From: an uncultured Clostridia bacterium | GTDB lineage: Bacteria > Bacillota > Clostridia > Christensenellales > UBA1242 | Direction of reading: 5' to 3' | DNA: 8,377 nt | NCBI GenBank assembly: GCA_947627585.1 | Contig: CANQWP010000030.1 | Coordinates: 1 to 8,377, forward strand | Part shown: piece after piece, positions 1 to 6,350 of the stretch | Numbering within the stretch: the stretch's first letter is position 1 | Layout of the letters: the number at the start of each line of letters is the position of its first letter | Notes under the pieces: generated by a model | The model's input: only the letters and a program-made list of their open reading frames with translations | Databases searched by the model: none | Told to the model about the DNA's origin: nothing | Translations under genes and position numbers: made by a program

Positions 1-225
1 TTCATAGTGGCCAAAAGACATAAGCTTTTCTTCAATGATGTCTTGAATGTCCTCCACCAAAAGACGCTTTTTGCCAAGCCCCTCAATGTAAGAAAGAATT
101 TCTTTCACTTCTGCCTTTGTGGCGTGTCCTTTGGCCGAAACCTCGTTGTTGGCCTTCTCGATGGCGTTTTTGATTTTGGACGGGTCATAGTCCACAAAAC
201 TGCCGTTTCTTTTGATTACTTGCAT
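1..225 (-). CDS. nrdD: Anaerobic ribonucleoside-triphosphate reductase, N-terminal ATP-cone (partial)
   Basis: The first 75 residues are visible; the rest lies beyond the left edge. The protein starts MQVIKRNGSFVDYD and continues through SKIKNAIEKAN to LLVEDIQDIIEEKLM. This is the ATP-cone fold, the allosteric nucleotide-binding domain at the N-terminus of ribonucleotide reductases; the VEDIQDIIEEKLM ending is typical of class III (anaerobic, glycyl-radical) NrdD. NrdD reduces ribonucleotides to deoxyribonucleotides for DNA synthesis without oxygen. NrdR also has an ATP-cone, but it would begin with a zinc-finger, which is absent here. The ATG at 225 is supported by a GGAGG at 233-237 (minus strand), seven bases upstream. 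The two NrdR boxes in its promoter independently support an RNR identity. The class III assignment over class I or II rests on sequence resemblance alone, since the catalytic domain is not visible. Confidence 0.82.
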   Translation of the reverse strand, partial: MQVIKRNGSFVDYDPSKIKNAIEKANNEVSAKGHATKAEVKEILSYIEGLGKKRLLVEDIQDIIEEKLMSFGHYE

Positions 226-261
226 GATTTTGCCTCCATATATTTAGTTTTTACAAAATCG

Positions 262-290
262 ATTATACACTATCTATAGTGTTTTTGCAA
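262..290 (-). promoter_or_regulatory. Sigma-A-type promoter of nrdD
   Basis: Read on the minus strand, a -35 TTGCAA (285-290) is followed by a 17-base spacer and a perfect -10 TATAAT (262-267). The spacer is almost wholly occupied by an NrdR box, so bound repressor would block RNA polymerase directly. Confidence 0.8.
267..282 (-). promoter_or_regulatory. NrdR box 1 (promoter-proximal)
   Basis: The 16-bp element reads ACACTATCTATAGTGT on the plus strand: 7-base arms ACACTAT/ATAGTGT around CT. It matches the known NrdR box pattern, ACAC plus an AT-rich core plus GTGT. NrdR is the ATP/dATP-sensing zinc-finger/ATP-cone repressor of RNR genes. This copy lies in the -35/-10 spacer and overlaps the edge of the -10. 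Confidence 0.85.
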
Positions 291-297
291 AACAAAA

Positions 298-313
298 TCA
301 CAAGATGTTGTAT
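298..313 (-). promoter_or_regulatory. NrdR box 2 (promoter-distal, degenerate)
   Basis: On the minus strand this reads ATACAACATCTTGTGA, which agrees with the NrdR box consensus at about 13 of 16 positions. It starts 31 bp from box 1, the three-helical-turn spacing typical of paired NrdR boxes, and lies just upstream of the -35. Confidence 0.7.
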
Positions 314-314
314 T

Positions 315-360
315 TTTTGAAAAATTCGTCAAATTTCGAGTTTTAAAAAATTTTTCAAAA
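315..360. repeat. AT-rich 12-bp inverted repeat
   Basis: TTTTGAAAAATT (315-326) and AATTTTTCAAAA (349-360) are perfect inverted copies around a 22-base loop. In DNA this AT-rich the pairing may be accidental. It sits between the divergent nrdD and ABC promoters and has no following T-run typical of a terminator. A second weak hairpin, TTGTTAT/ATAACAA, lies at 399-418. Confidence 0.35.
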
Positions 361-455
361 TTCACCCACCTTTTTTCCGCCCGAAAAAGAAAATAGTCTT
401 GTTATAAAACAATAACAAAACTCTTTAAAAAAAATTTTTGGATATCTCTTCGCAA

Positions 456-561
456 AAATCAATTTGAGATGTAGAAGCGCAATTTCCTTTCCCGGAAACA
501 ATCATCTCTCACCACCCCATCACCTCGTTCCTCGCCATCAAAATTTTGCTCAAATTGATTT
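456..561. repeat. 13-bp inverted repeat flanking an 80-bp GC-richer segment
   Basis: AAATCAATTTGAG (456-468) and CTCAAATTGATTT (549-561) are perfect inverted copies. The 80 bases between are about 46 percent G+C (37 of 80 by hand count), well above the surrounding spacer, and include a stretch almost free of G around 499-528. The right arm runs into the -35 of the ABC promoter. No flanking target duplication is evident and no ORF with a ribosome binding site lies inside. It could be a regulator-binding pair, a small structured element or a degraded insertion; I cannot tell which. Confidence 0.5.
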
Positions 562-588
562 GATGTTTTGAAAATAATCAAGTATAAT
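560..588 (+). promoter_or_regulatory. Sigma-A-type promoter of the ABC exporter
   Basis: TTGATG (560-565), a 17-base spacer, and a perfect TATAAT (583-588), 19 bases before the start codon. The predicted transcript leader is therefore very short. The -35 overlaps the right arm of the 13-bp inverted repeat, a likely place for control. Confidence 0.75.
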
Positions 589-607
589 TGCTTTTAAGGA
601 TAAAAAC

Positions 608-2377
608 ATGAAAAAGAACAAACTTGTTGTTGAAAAAGAAGAGGTCAAAAAAATCTCCGGATTGAAAAACACTTTGGCCTTGTTAAAAATGGCTCATATA
701 AAAAAATCTGCATATTGTTTGATTGTGGTTTTGTATGTCGTGTCCGCCGTGATGGCGGTTTTCCACGCCATTTTGACCGCCAAAATCACGGAAAGCGTAA
801 CTCAGGCAAACTTCAACAATTTTGTTATGATTGTTTTGCTTTTCGGAATCATTTCGATGCTGAAAATGACCTTTCAAAACTTTCAATATATTTTCAATGT
901 AAAACTTGAAAACTTGATTGTGAAATCCATCAACACAAAAAATTATAGCCAGGTTTTGAGTTTGGAAGTTTCAAACTTCAACAAAAACAGCAGTGAAGAG
1001 TTTCAAAACAGAATATATGCTGCAAATCAAATTTCTTCAATCATCATCACCGTCTTGACAAACATATATGAAATAATTCACAATTTGGCATATACAATCA
1101 TCATTTTTATCTATGCTCCGATTTTGTCCCTTGTATATGCAACATATCCGATTGCCAAAATTGTTTACAACAAGATTATGACCCCGAAGTTCAACGCTCT
1201 TTACAACAAAAATTGGAAAGAAAACGGCATAAAAATGACCTCCCTAAGCCGAGAAGCAATCATCGGAATTAAAGATATCAAAAGTTTGAATATGAGCGGG
1301 CAAATTTTAAGCGATTACAAACAAAAACAAAATCTTTATTATGAAAGACAGGACAGAATCAATACATATTCAATCAAAACAAAATTTTTTTTGTCCGCTT
1401 TTGTTGCCATTAGCGATATTGCAACATTTTTGGTCGGCTATTTCCTTTATTGCAACTATAACTTCTCGATTGTTGCTTTTGTGCTGTTCTTGAGTTATAA
1501 AGGATATATAAGACAATTGTTTGACCAGTTCTCAAATCTGATTTCCTGCATATCAAATGTGGAAGCAAATTCTTATCGTGGTTATGAGTTATATAACGAG
1601 CAAAGATTTTCACAAGAAAAATTCGGAAACAAAAAATTGAAAACTGTGCAAGGAAAAATCGAGTTTAAAAATTTGCAGTTTTCATATGAAAAGGGCTCTC
1701 CGCTTTTGAAAGATTTGTCTTTGGAGATTGAACCAAATCAAATCACGGCAATCGTGGGAAGAAGCGGAGAAGGAAAATCCACAATCCTGTCTTTGATAAA
1801 CAAATTTTATCCGGTGAAGAACAACAAAATTTTTATTGACGGTGTCGACATAAACAAATTGGATGAAGACTCCATCCGTTCCAACATTGTTTACATACAG
1901 CAAAATCCATACATTTTCAACATGACTTTCAGAGAGAACTTGTGCCTGGTCAACCCGAACATGTCTGAAAAACAAATGATAAAGGCCTGCCAAGAAAGTG
2001 AAATTTACAGTTTCATCAAATCTACGCCCAATGGGTTCGACACGATGATTGGAGAAAACGGCATAACACTTTCGGGAGGACAAAAACAAAGATTGGCGAT
2101 TGCCAGAGCGTTGCTTAATAAAGCAAAAATAATCATGTTTGACGAAAGCACTTCCTCCCTTGATAATGAAAGCCAATTAAAAATTCAAAGAGTGATTGAA
2201 AGGTTGTCAGCCAATCATACAATAATTGTTGTAGCACACAGATTGAGCACCATCATTAACGCAAACAAAATAATTTATTTGAAAAACCACAAAGTGAAAG
2301 ATATCGGCACTCATCAAGAATTGCTAGAAAGATGCGAGGATTATAAAAGCATCTATAAAGTTGAAATTGTTGAATAA
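608..2377 (+). CDS. ABC exporter, fused membrane and ATPase domains
   Basis: This 589-residue half-transporter (type IV ABC exporter fold) should work as a homodimer in the cytoplasmic membrane, using ATP to expel a substrate. Hydrophobic helices fill roughly residues 33-300, for example 35-57, 70-86, 143-185 and 262-297. The ATPase domain starts near 350 with a FSY A-loop (Y360). All catalytic motifs are intact: Walker A GRSGEGKST (384-392), Q-loop Q432, signature LSGGQ (488-492), Walker B IIMFDE with catalytic E513, and H-loop H544. No N-terminal C39 peptidase is present, so it is not a processing bacteriocin exporter. AAGGA at 596-600 sets the ATG. It has its own promoter and no co-transcribed partner. 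Twelve of 16 arginines use AGA and none CGC, and Ile ATA is common, unlike the next operon. Family is certain; substrate (drug, lipid or peptide) is unknown. Confidence 0.93.
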   Translation: MKKNKLVVEKEEVKKISGLKNTLALLKMAHIKKSAYCLIVVLYVVSAVMAVFHAILTAKITESVTQANFNNFVMIVLLFGIISMLKMTFQNFQYIFNVKLENLIVKSINTKNYSQVLSLEVSNFNKNSSEEFQNRIYAANQISSIIITVLTNIYEIIHNLAYTIIIFIYAPILSLVYATYPIAKIVYNKIMTPKFNALYNKNWKENGIKMTSLSREAIIGIKDIKSLNMSGQILSDYKQKQNLYYERQDRINTYSIKTKFFLSAFVAISDIATFLVGYFLYCNYNFSIVAFVLFLSYKGYIRQLFDQFSNLISCISNVEANSYRGYELYNEQRFSQEKFGNKKLKTVQGKIEFKNLQFSYEKGSPLLKDLSLEIEPNQITAIVGRSGEGKSTILSLINKFYPVKNNKIFIDGVDINKLDEDSIRSNIVYIQQNPYIFNMTFRENLCLVNPNMSEKQMIKACQESEIYSFIKSTPNGFDTMIGENGITLSGGQKQRLAIARALLNKAKIIMFDESTSSLDNESQLKIQRVIERLSANHTIIVVAHRLSTIINANKIIYLKNHKVKDIGTHQELLERCEDYKSIYKVEIVE

Positions 2378-2519
2378 TTCTTCCGTTTCGAGATGTTTCG
2401 CAATATGCCCTCCAACGCAAGAGAATCAAATTTCAAACTTTCTTATTTCTGCGTTTTTGAAATAGAGCGGTTGAACAAAATCTTCTTTCAAAAAAAATTT
2501 AAAAATTTTTTCAAAACGC

Positions 2520-2549
2520 TTGACAGTTGAATATGCGTTCAACTATAAT
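2520..2549 (+). promoter_or_regulatory. Strong sigma-A promoter of the cad operon
   Basis: Both hexamers match consensus: TTGACA (2520-2525) and TATAAT (2544-2549), with an 18-base spacer. The spacer is exactly operator 1. A consensus promoter masked by a repressor is the expected design of a metal-inducible resistance operon. Transcription should begin near 2556. Confidence 0.9.
2526..2543. promoter_or_regulatory. ArsR/CadC-type operator 1
   Basis: GTTGAATATGCGTTCAAC has perfect 6-base arms GTTGAA/TTCAAC around six bases. It occupies the whole -35/-10 spacer. Imperfect palindromes containing TGAA and TTCA half-sites are typical ArsR/SmtB-family operators. The likely binder is the repressor encoded immediately downstream. 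Confidence 0.8.
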
Positions 2550-2552
2550 ACG

Positions 2553-2570
2553 GTTGAATATTTGTTCAAC
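2553..2570. promoter_or_regulatory. ArsR/CadC-type operator 2
   Basis: GTTGAATATTTGTTCAAC has the same 6-base arms as operator 1 and differs from it at only two central positions. It starts 27 bp downstream and covers the expected transcription start. An outer symmetry, ACAGTTGAA (2523-2531) and TTCAACTGT (2565-2573), makes the two-operator block a larger inverted repeat. Confidence 0.8.
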
Positions 2571-2581
2571 TGTTTTGAAGT

Positions 2582-2633
2582 TTTTGAATATGATGATAAT
2601 GATCTTGATTAAATAAGAAAATCATCTTCAAAA
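2582..2633 (+). promoter_or_regulatory. Predicted hairpin in the cad leader RNA
   Basis: TTTTGAA plus GATGAT (2582-2588, 2592-2597, with TAT bulged) can pair with ATCATC plus TTCAAAA (2621-2633), giving 13 pairs around a 23-base loop. A smaller AAAGC/GCTTT hairpin (2631-2648) overlaps its 3' end and would compete with it. The ribosome binding site AAGGAG (2654-2659) is just outside. The pairing is visible; a function is not shown. Confidence 0.35.
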
Positions 2634-2666
2634 GCAAAATTCGGCTTTCAAAAAAGGAGATTTCAT

Positions 2667-3047
2667 ATGACAAAATGTAAATGTTTAGTGTGCGACTGCA
2701 ACACAATTCACAATGAGCACGTCGCGCAAACAAAAAAACTGATGCTTTCTGACGAAATTCTGTTTGACATCGCCGATTTCTATAAGGCTCTGGCGGACAG
2801 CACGCGCATCAAAATCATCAACGCACTGGACAAGAATGAGCTTTGCGTGTGCGACATTTCGGCGCTTCTCAATATGACCAAATCGGCAGTTTCACATCAG
2901 CTGCAAAACTTGAAGGAAATGCGCCTTGTCAAATGTCGCCGGCAGGGAAAAGAAGCGCTCTATTCCTTGGCGGACGAACACGTGAAACAAGTTTTTGAAA
3001 TCAGCACAGAGCATGTTTTGGAGTTAAGAAATGAAAACGAAGGTTAA
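2667..3047 (+). CDS. cadC: CadC-like ArsR-family metal-sensing repressor
   Basis: A 126-residue winged-helix dimer expected to repress its own operon until Cd(II), Pb(II) or Zn(II) binds. The helix-turn-helix includes ISALLNMTKSAVSHQLQNL (64-82), followed by the wing (about 89-100). Two known metal sites can be read. The thiolate site is ELCVCD with C60 and C62, plus N-terminal cysteines C4, C6, C9 and C11. The alpha-5 site is D103, H105, H116 and E119, with the same spacing (2, 11, 3) as the DxH...HxxE site of staphylococcal CadC. The four-cysteine N-terminus is richer than CadC's two. AAGGAG at 2654-2659, seven bases from the ATG, fixes the start. It overlaps the ATPase gene by 17 bp, implying translational coupling. 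The two palindromes at 2526-2570 are its probable operators. Family is very sure; the metal preference is inferred. Confidence 0.92.
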   Translation: MTKCKCLVCDCNTIHNEHVAQTKKLMLSDEILFDIADFYKALADSTRIKIINALDKNELCVCDISALLNMTKSAVSHQLQNLKEMRLVKCRRQGKEALYSLADEHVKQVFEISTEHVLELRNENEG

Positions 3048-5085
3048 GATTGTTGGGCTCGACTGCCCAAACTGCGCAAGAAATTTGCAAAATGAAATCA
3101 ACAAAATTGACGGGGTCGAAAACGCGTCGATTGAGTTAGTCAAAAACAGTCTGGTGTTTGAAAGCGAACAGCCTCAAGTGGCGCTCGAAAAAATCAAAGC
3201 GTTGACAAAAGAACTTGAGCCACAAGCAAAAATCACTGAAAAAGCGTCAAATTCGCGCAAAAATTTGATTGTTGACGTCTGCACTTTGACAATTGGAATC
3301 GCGCTTGGCGTTTTGATTTTCTTCTGCCCGATGCCGCTTTGGGCGTTTTGGACAATTTATGTTGCAAGCGCGCTGCTGTTGGGCTACAAGACTTATTGGA
3401 AAGCACTGAAACTGCTTTGCAAGGGCATCATCAACGAAAATTTGCTGATCACAATCTCTGTTGTTGGTGCATCAATTGTCAGCTTGGAGCATTTGGAAGG
3501 CTTGATGGTGATTGCGCTCTATTCCATCGGAAAGATTTTTGAAGGTCTGGCGGTGGACAAAAGCCGAAAAAGCATCGAGGCCCTCGCCCGCACGCAACCA
3601 GAATATTCCAATCTTTTGGTCGGCAAAAAAGAAAAGCGGGTCAGCCCGAGCGAAGTGCAAATTGGAAGCATCATTGTGGTGCACGCCGGCGAAAAAGTGC
3701 CAATTGACGGCATTGTTGTGAAAGGCCAATCACTTGTGAACAATCAAAGTTTGACGGGCGAAAGTGTGCCTGTTTCAAGGTGCGTGGGCGAAGAAATCTT
3801 GTCGGGCGGAATTGTGCTTGACGGGACACTTGAAATTCAAACGACGCATCTTTTCAAAGACAGCGCCATCAGCAAAATCATGGATCTTGTGGAAAACGCG
3901 AGCGAAAACAAGTCCAAAACAGAAACTTTCATCTCAAAAATCACGCGCTGGTACACCCTTGGCGTCGTTGTTTGCGCGGTTTTGGTGTGGGGAATTGTGT
4001 GGGCGTGCCTGGGCGACCTTTCGGAAGCCTTCCGCCGCGGACTCGGCTTTTTGGTGGTGTCCTGTCCGTGCGCATTTGCAATCAGCGTGCCGCTTGCCTA
4101 CTTCTCAGGACTTGGAAACGCCAGCAAAAACGGAGTGCTCATCAAGGGTTCAAACTTTCTGGACGCTTGCTCCAATCTCAAAATGGTCGCCTTTGACAAG
4201 ACGGGAACTTTGACCACGGGCGACTTTCAAATTGAGAAAATTGAGGCAGAAAAGGACTTCTCTGCTGAACAAATCTTGTATTATGCCGCACTTGGCGAAC
4301 AAAATTCACTTCACCCTCTTGCAAAAGCAATCGTGAACGCATGCAAAAAGAAGCTGAAAAAGGTGGAAAAAGTGCGCGAAATTGCCGGAAAAGGCGTGGA
4401 ATTTGAGTTTGAGAATGAAAAATATTTTGTCGGCCGCAAAAACAAAAATTTGAAATCGACTTGCGTGGAAGTTTACAAAAACAACTCTCTCATTGGAAAG
4501 ATTGAACTTTGCGACACAGTCAAGCCGGAGTCGGTGGCGGCTTGCAAACAGCTTGGCGAAATTGGCGTGAGGTGTGCGCTGCTTTCTGGCGACAATTTTG
4601 AAAGCGCGTCCGTTGTGGCAAACGCAGTTGGAATTGAAGATGTCCACGCCGAACTTCTGCCAGAGCAAAAATTTGAATTTCTGCAGAATTGCAAGAACGC
4701 AAAAGAACGCGTGGGCTATGTCGGCGACGGCATCAACGACGCTCCATCACTTGCCGTGGCGGACGTCGGATTTTCAATGGGCATAAACGGCGCGCCAGCA
4801 AGCATTGAAGCAAGCGACATCGTCATTGTGGACGACAACCCACAAAAAATTGTGACCGCCATCAAAGTTTCGCGCTACACAAGGAAAATCGTTTGGGAGA
4901 ACATCGCCCTCTCTGCCGTGATAAAAATTTCCGCTCTCGCGCTTGTCGGGGTCGGACTCGCCAGCATGTTTGTTGCCGTGCTTGCCGACGTCGGCGTCAC
5001 ACTGCTTGCCGTGCTCAACAGTTTGCGCGCACTCTATTTTAACCCGAACAAAAAGAAAAATATGAAAAAAGAAAATAAAAAATAA
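3031..5085 (+). CDS. cadA: P1B-type Cd/Zn/Pb-exporting ATPase
   Basis: A 684-residue membrane pump that uses ATP to expel soft divalent metals. In order: one heavy-metal-associated domain with GLDCPNCA (9-16; C12, C15); membrane helices from about 80; actuator motif TGES (242-245); the CPC metal motif (345-347) in SCPCAFA; phosphorylation site DKTGT with D389; HP-locus H428; and GDGIND (565-570). K632 and D653 sit 21 residues apart in the last helices, matching ZntA K693/D714, which marks the Zn/Cd/Pb subgroup rather than copper. Length is slightly below S. aureus CadA (727). The ATG overlaps the repressor's end, with GGAG (3020-3023) seven bases upstream. The C-terminus is a lysine-rich tail (NKKKNMKKENKK). 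Ten of 16 arginines use CGC, unlike the ABC gene upstream. The complete motif set indicates an active enzyme. Confidence 0.95.
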   Translation: MKTKVKIVGLDCPNCARNLQNEINKIDGVENASIELVKNSLVFESEQPQVALEKIKALTKELEPQAKITEKASNSRKNLIVDVCTLTIGIALGVLIFFCPMPLWAFWTIYVASALLLGYKTYWKALKLLCKGIINENLLITISVVGASIVSLEHLEGLMVIALYSIGKIFEGLAVDKSRKSIEALARTQPEYSNLLVGKKEKRVSPSEVQIGSIIVVHAGEKVPIDGIVVKGQSLVNNQSLTGESVPVSRCVGEEILSGGIVLDGTLEIQTTHLFKDSAISKIMDLVENASENKSKTETFISKITRWYTLGVVVCAVLVWGIVWACLGDLSEAFRRGLGFLVVSCPCAFAISVPLAYFSGLGNASKNGVLIKGSNFLDACSNLKMVAFDKTGTLTTGDFQIEKIEAEKDFSAEQILYYAALGEQNSLHPLAKAIVNACKKKLKKVEKVREIAGKGVEFEFENEKYFVGRKNKNLKSTCVEVYKNNSLIGKIELCDTVKPESVAACKQLGEIGVRCALLSGDNFESASVVANAVGIEDVHAELLPEQKFEFLQNCKNAKERVGYVGDGINDAPSLAVADVGFSMGINGAPASIEASDIVIVDDNPQKIVTAIKVSRYTRKIVWENIALSAVIKISALALVGVGLASMFVAVLADVGVTLLAVLNSLRALYFNPNKKKNMKKENKK

Positions 5086-5143
5086 AATTAAAAAAAGAAG
5101 AAATTAAAGATTAAAAAATTTTAATTTAATAAATAAAAAAACA

Positions 5144-5173
5144 CAAAAAACGGTCAAAAATGGCTGTTTTTTG
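5144..5173 (+). terminator. Probable intrinsic terminator of the cad operon
   Basis: CAAAAAAC (5144-5151) pairs with GTTTTTTG (5166-5173). The stem extends inward through GGTC/GGCT by two G-C and two G-T pairs, closing on AAAAAT. It lies about 60 bases after the cadA stop codon. The T-run is part of the stem, so strength is uncertain, but a second terminator follows. Confidence 0.6.
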
Positions 5174-5262
5174 AAAACAAATCAAATTTTGTTAAAAAAT
5201 TTTCGAAAAAAGCATTTCGCCAGCAATTTCCGTTTGAAAAAATGTATTAATCTTGCAAAAAC

Positions 5263-5298
5263 AAACAAAAAAGCGCCAGTTTTGGCGTTTTTTTGTTT
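5263..5298. terminator. Bidirectional intrinsic terminator between cadA and khpB
   Basis: The core CGCCA (5274-5278) / TGGCG (5283-5287) closes a GTTT loop. A-rich and T-rich arms extend the stem to 16 pairs, including C5266-G5295 and one G-T pair. T-rich tracts follow the GC core on both strands, so it can end khpB transcripts on the minus strand and any read-through from cadA on the plus strand. Confidence 0.85.
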
Positions 5299-5369
5299 TT
5301 TTATTATAATAAAGATTTATTTTTCTTTGAGTTTGTTTTTTTTGATTTTTTAATTCGATTGAAATTTTT

Positions 5370-6260
5370 TCAATTTCTTTCATCATATTCTTTTGGGAAC
5401 ACAATGAGATATCTGCGCGGCTCTTCGCCTTTGCTGAGTGTTGTCACGCGATCGTCGTCTTGCAGCGCGGTGTGAATGATTTTGCGTTCGCTGGCGTCCA
5501 TTGGCTCAAACTTGAAATATCTTCCGCTTTTTGCCACCTTGTCAGCAGTGCGCTTTGCAAGAGCGGTCAAACTTTCTTCGCGCTTTGCACGATAGTTTTC
5601 CACGTCAAGCACAATTTTTTTGTGATTGCTTTCACAAACTGAGTTCATAAGTTGTGAAAGCGCCAGCATGCATTCGCCGTGATGGCCAATGAGGTCGTTG
5701 AGATTCTCGCCGGTGAGGCTATATCTCAAAAATTTCTCGTCCTCAGTTTTTTCAATTTGTCCCGAAAGACCAAGCGCGTCCAAAACGCCCTTCAAAAACT
5801 CCTCGCCCGAAACAAGATTTTTTCTTTCCTCTTTTGCGCGAGGCTCTTTTTCTTCTTTTTCCGCTTTCGCTGGCGTTGAAATTTCTTCATCGGTGACAAT
5901 TCTCACCTTTCTTGGCGCTTTTTCTTCAGTTTTTTCAGTTTTTTCAGTTTTTTCGGCTGTTTCTGCGGCTTTTTCAACTTTTTCTGCAGGCTTTGTTTCT
6001 TGCGCCGATTTTTTCTTCATAAAGTTTTCGGCAAAATCTTCGTCATTCTCTTCTTCAACAAGCATCTTTTTGATTTTGTCTTTTTTCTCATACTTTTCAA
6101 GCGCGTCCGGCGAAATCGAGACCAACACTTTCGCCTTTTTCAAAAATCCGCCCTCGCTCAAAATTTTGATGTCGCAGTCCTCGCGTGCCGCCTTCAGCTC
6201 CAAAAGCGCGTTTTGCACGGCTTGTTCAATCGTTTTTCCAGTCGCTTCGCATTCTCGCAT
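5370..6260 (-). CDS. khpB: Jag/KhpB (EloR) RNA-binding protein
   Basis: A 296-residue cytoplasmic RNA-binding protein. KhpB/EloR (Jag) proteins partner KhpA and control cell elongation in Gram-positive bacteria. Jag-N occupies about 1-49 (GKTIEQAVQNALLEL, then GGFLKKAKV). A long highly charged Lys/Glu linker spans about 50-148. The KH domain is about 149-222, with a GHHG loop (192-195) in the expected GxxG position. The R3H domain is about 223-290, with the R-x3-H signature R259/H263 in ERKIIHTAL, then GEEPRRYLIVFP. The linker contains an EKT repeat encoded by perfect 9-bp units. The ATG at 6260 has AGGAG (6272-6276), a rather long 11 bases upstream. In many Firmicutes jag follows yidC; here it stands alone, convergent to cadA and divergent from the kinase gene. 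Family assignment is firm. Confidence 0.93.
   Translation of the reverse strand: MRECEATGKTIEQAVQNALLELKAAREDCDIKILSEGGFLKKAKVLVSISPDALEKYEKKDKIKKMLVEEENDEDFAENFMKKKSAQETKPAEKVEKAAETAEKTEKTEKTEEKAPRKVRIVTDEEISTPAKAEKEEKEPRAKEERKNLVSGEEFLKGVLDALGLSGQIEKTEDEKFLRYSLTGENLNDLIGHHGECMLALSQLMNSVCESNHKKIVLDVENYRAKREESLTALAKRTADKVAKSGRYFKFEPMDASERKIIHTALQDDDRVTTLSKGEEPRRYLIVFPKEYDERN
5927..5953 (-). repeat. Three perfect 9-bp tandem repeats in khpB
   Basis: The plus strand shows CAGTTTTTT three times in a row, giving Glu-Lys-Thr repeats in the KhpB linker. The unit is a multiple of three, so a gain or loss of copies by slippage would change linker length but keep frame. Confidence 0.85.
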
Positions 6261-6320
6261 TTTTCTATTTTCTCCTTTTTTCAGTCCAGCCCCAATTTTC
6301 CGGCTAACCTTTCACGAAAA

Positions 6321-6350
6321 AGTTTATCACATTCTGGCGCAAAATTGCAA
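6321..6350 (-). promoter_or_regulatory. Probable promoter of khpB
   Basis: On the minus strand, TTGCAA (6345-6350) is followed after 18 bases by an extended -10, TGA plus TAAACT (6321-6326). The -10 is only a 4/6 match, but the TGN extension supports it. It lies about 60 bases upstream of the start codon. Confidence 0.45.

Noticed and set aside
7..279. Plus-strand open frame of 90 codons at the left edge.
   Set aside because: It is antisense to the ATP-cone gene and runs across that gene's promoter and NrdR box; no ribosome binding site is present.
469..548. A substrate peptide gene for the ABC exporter in the upstream spacer.
   Set aside because: Short ATG frames in the segment stop within a few codons on both strands (ATG TAG on plus; about nine codons on minus), with no convincing leader-peptide sequence.
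1682..2176. Open frame of 164 codons on the minus strand inside the ABC ATPase domain.
   Set aside because: It is opposite the Walker A to Walker B region of an intact transporter and has no start signals of its own.
5301..5312. Perfect 12-bp palindrome TTATTATAATAA.
   Set aside because: It is purely A/T in an A/T-rich spacer between convergent genes and is readily expected by chance; no gene begins nearby to be controlled by it.
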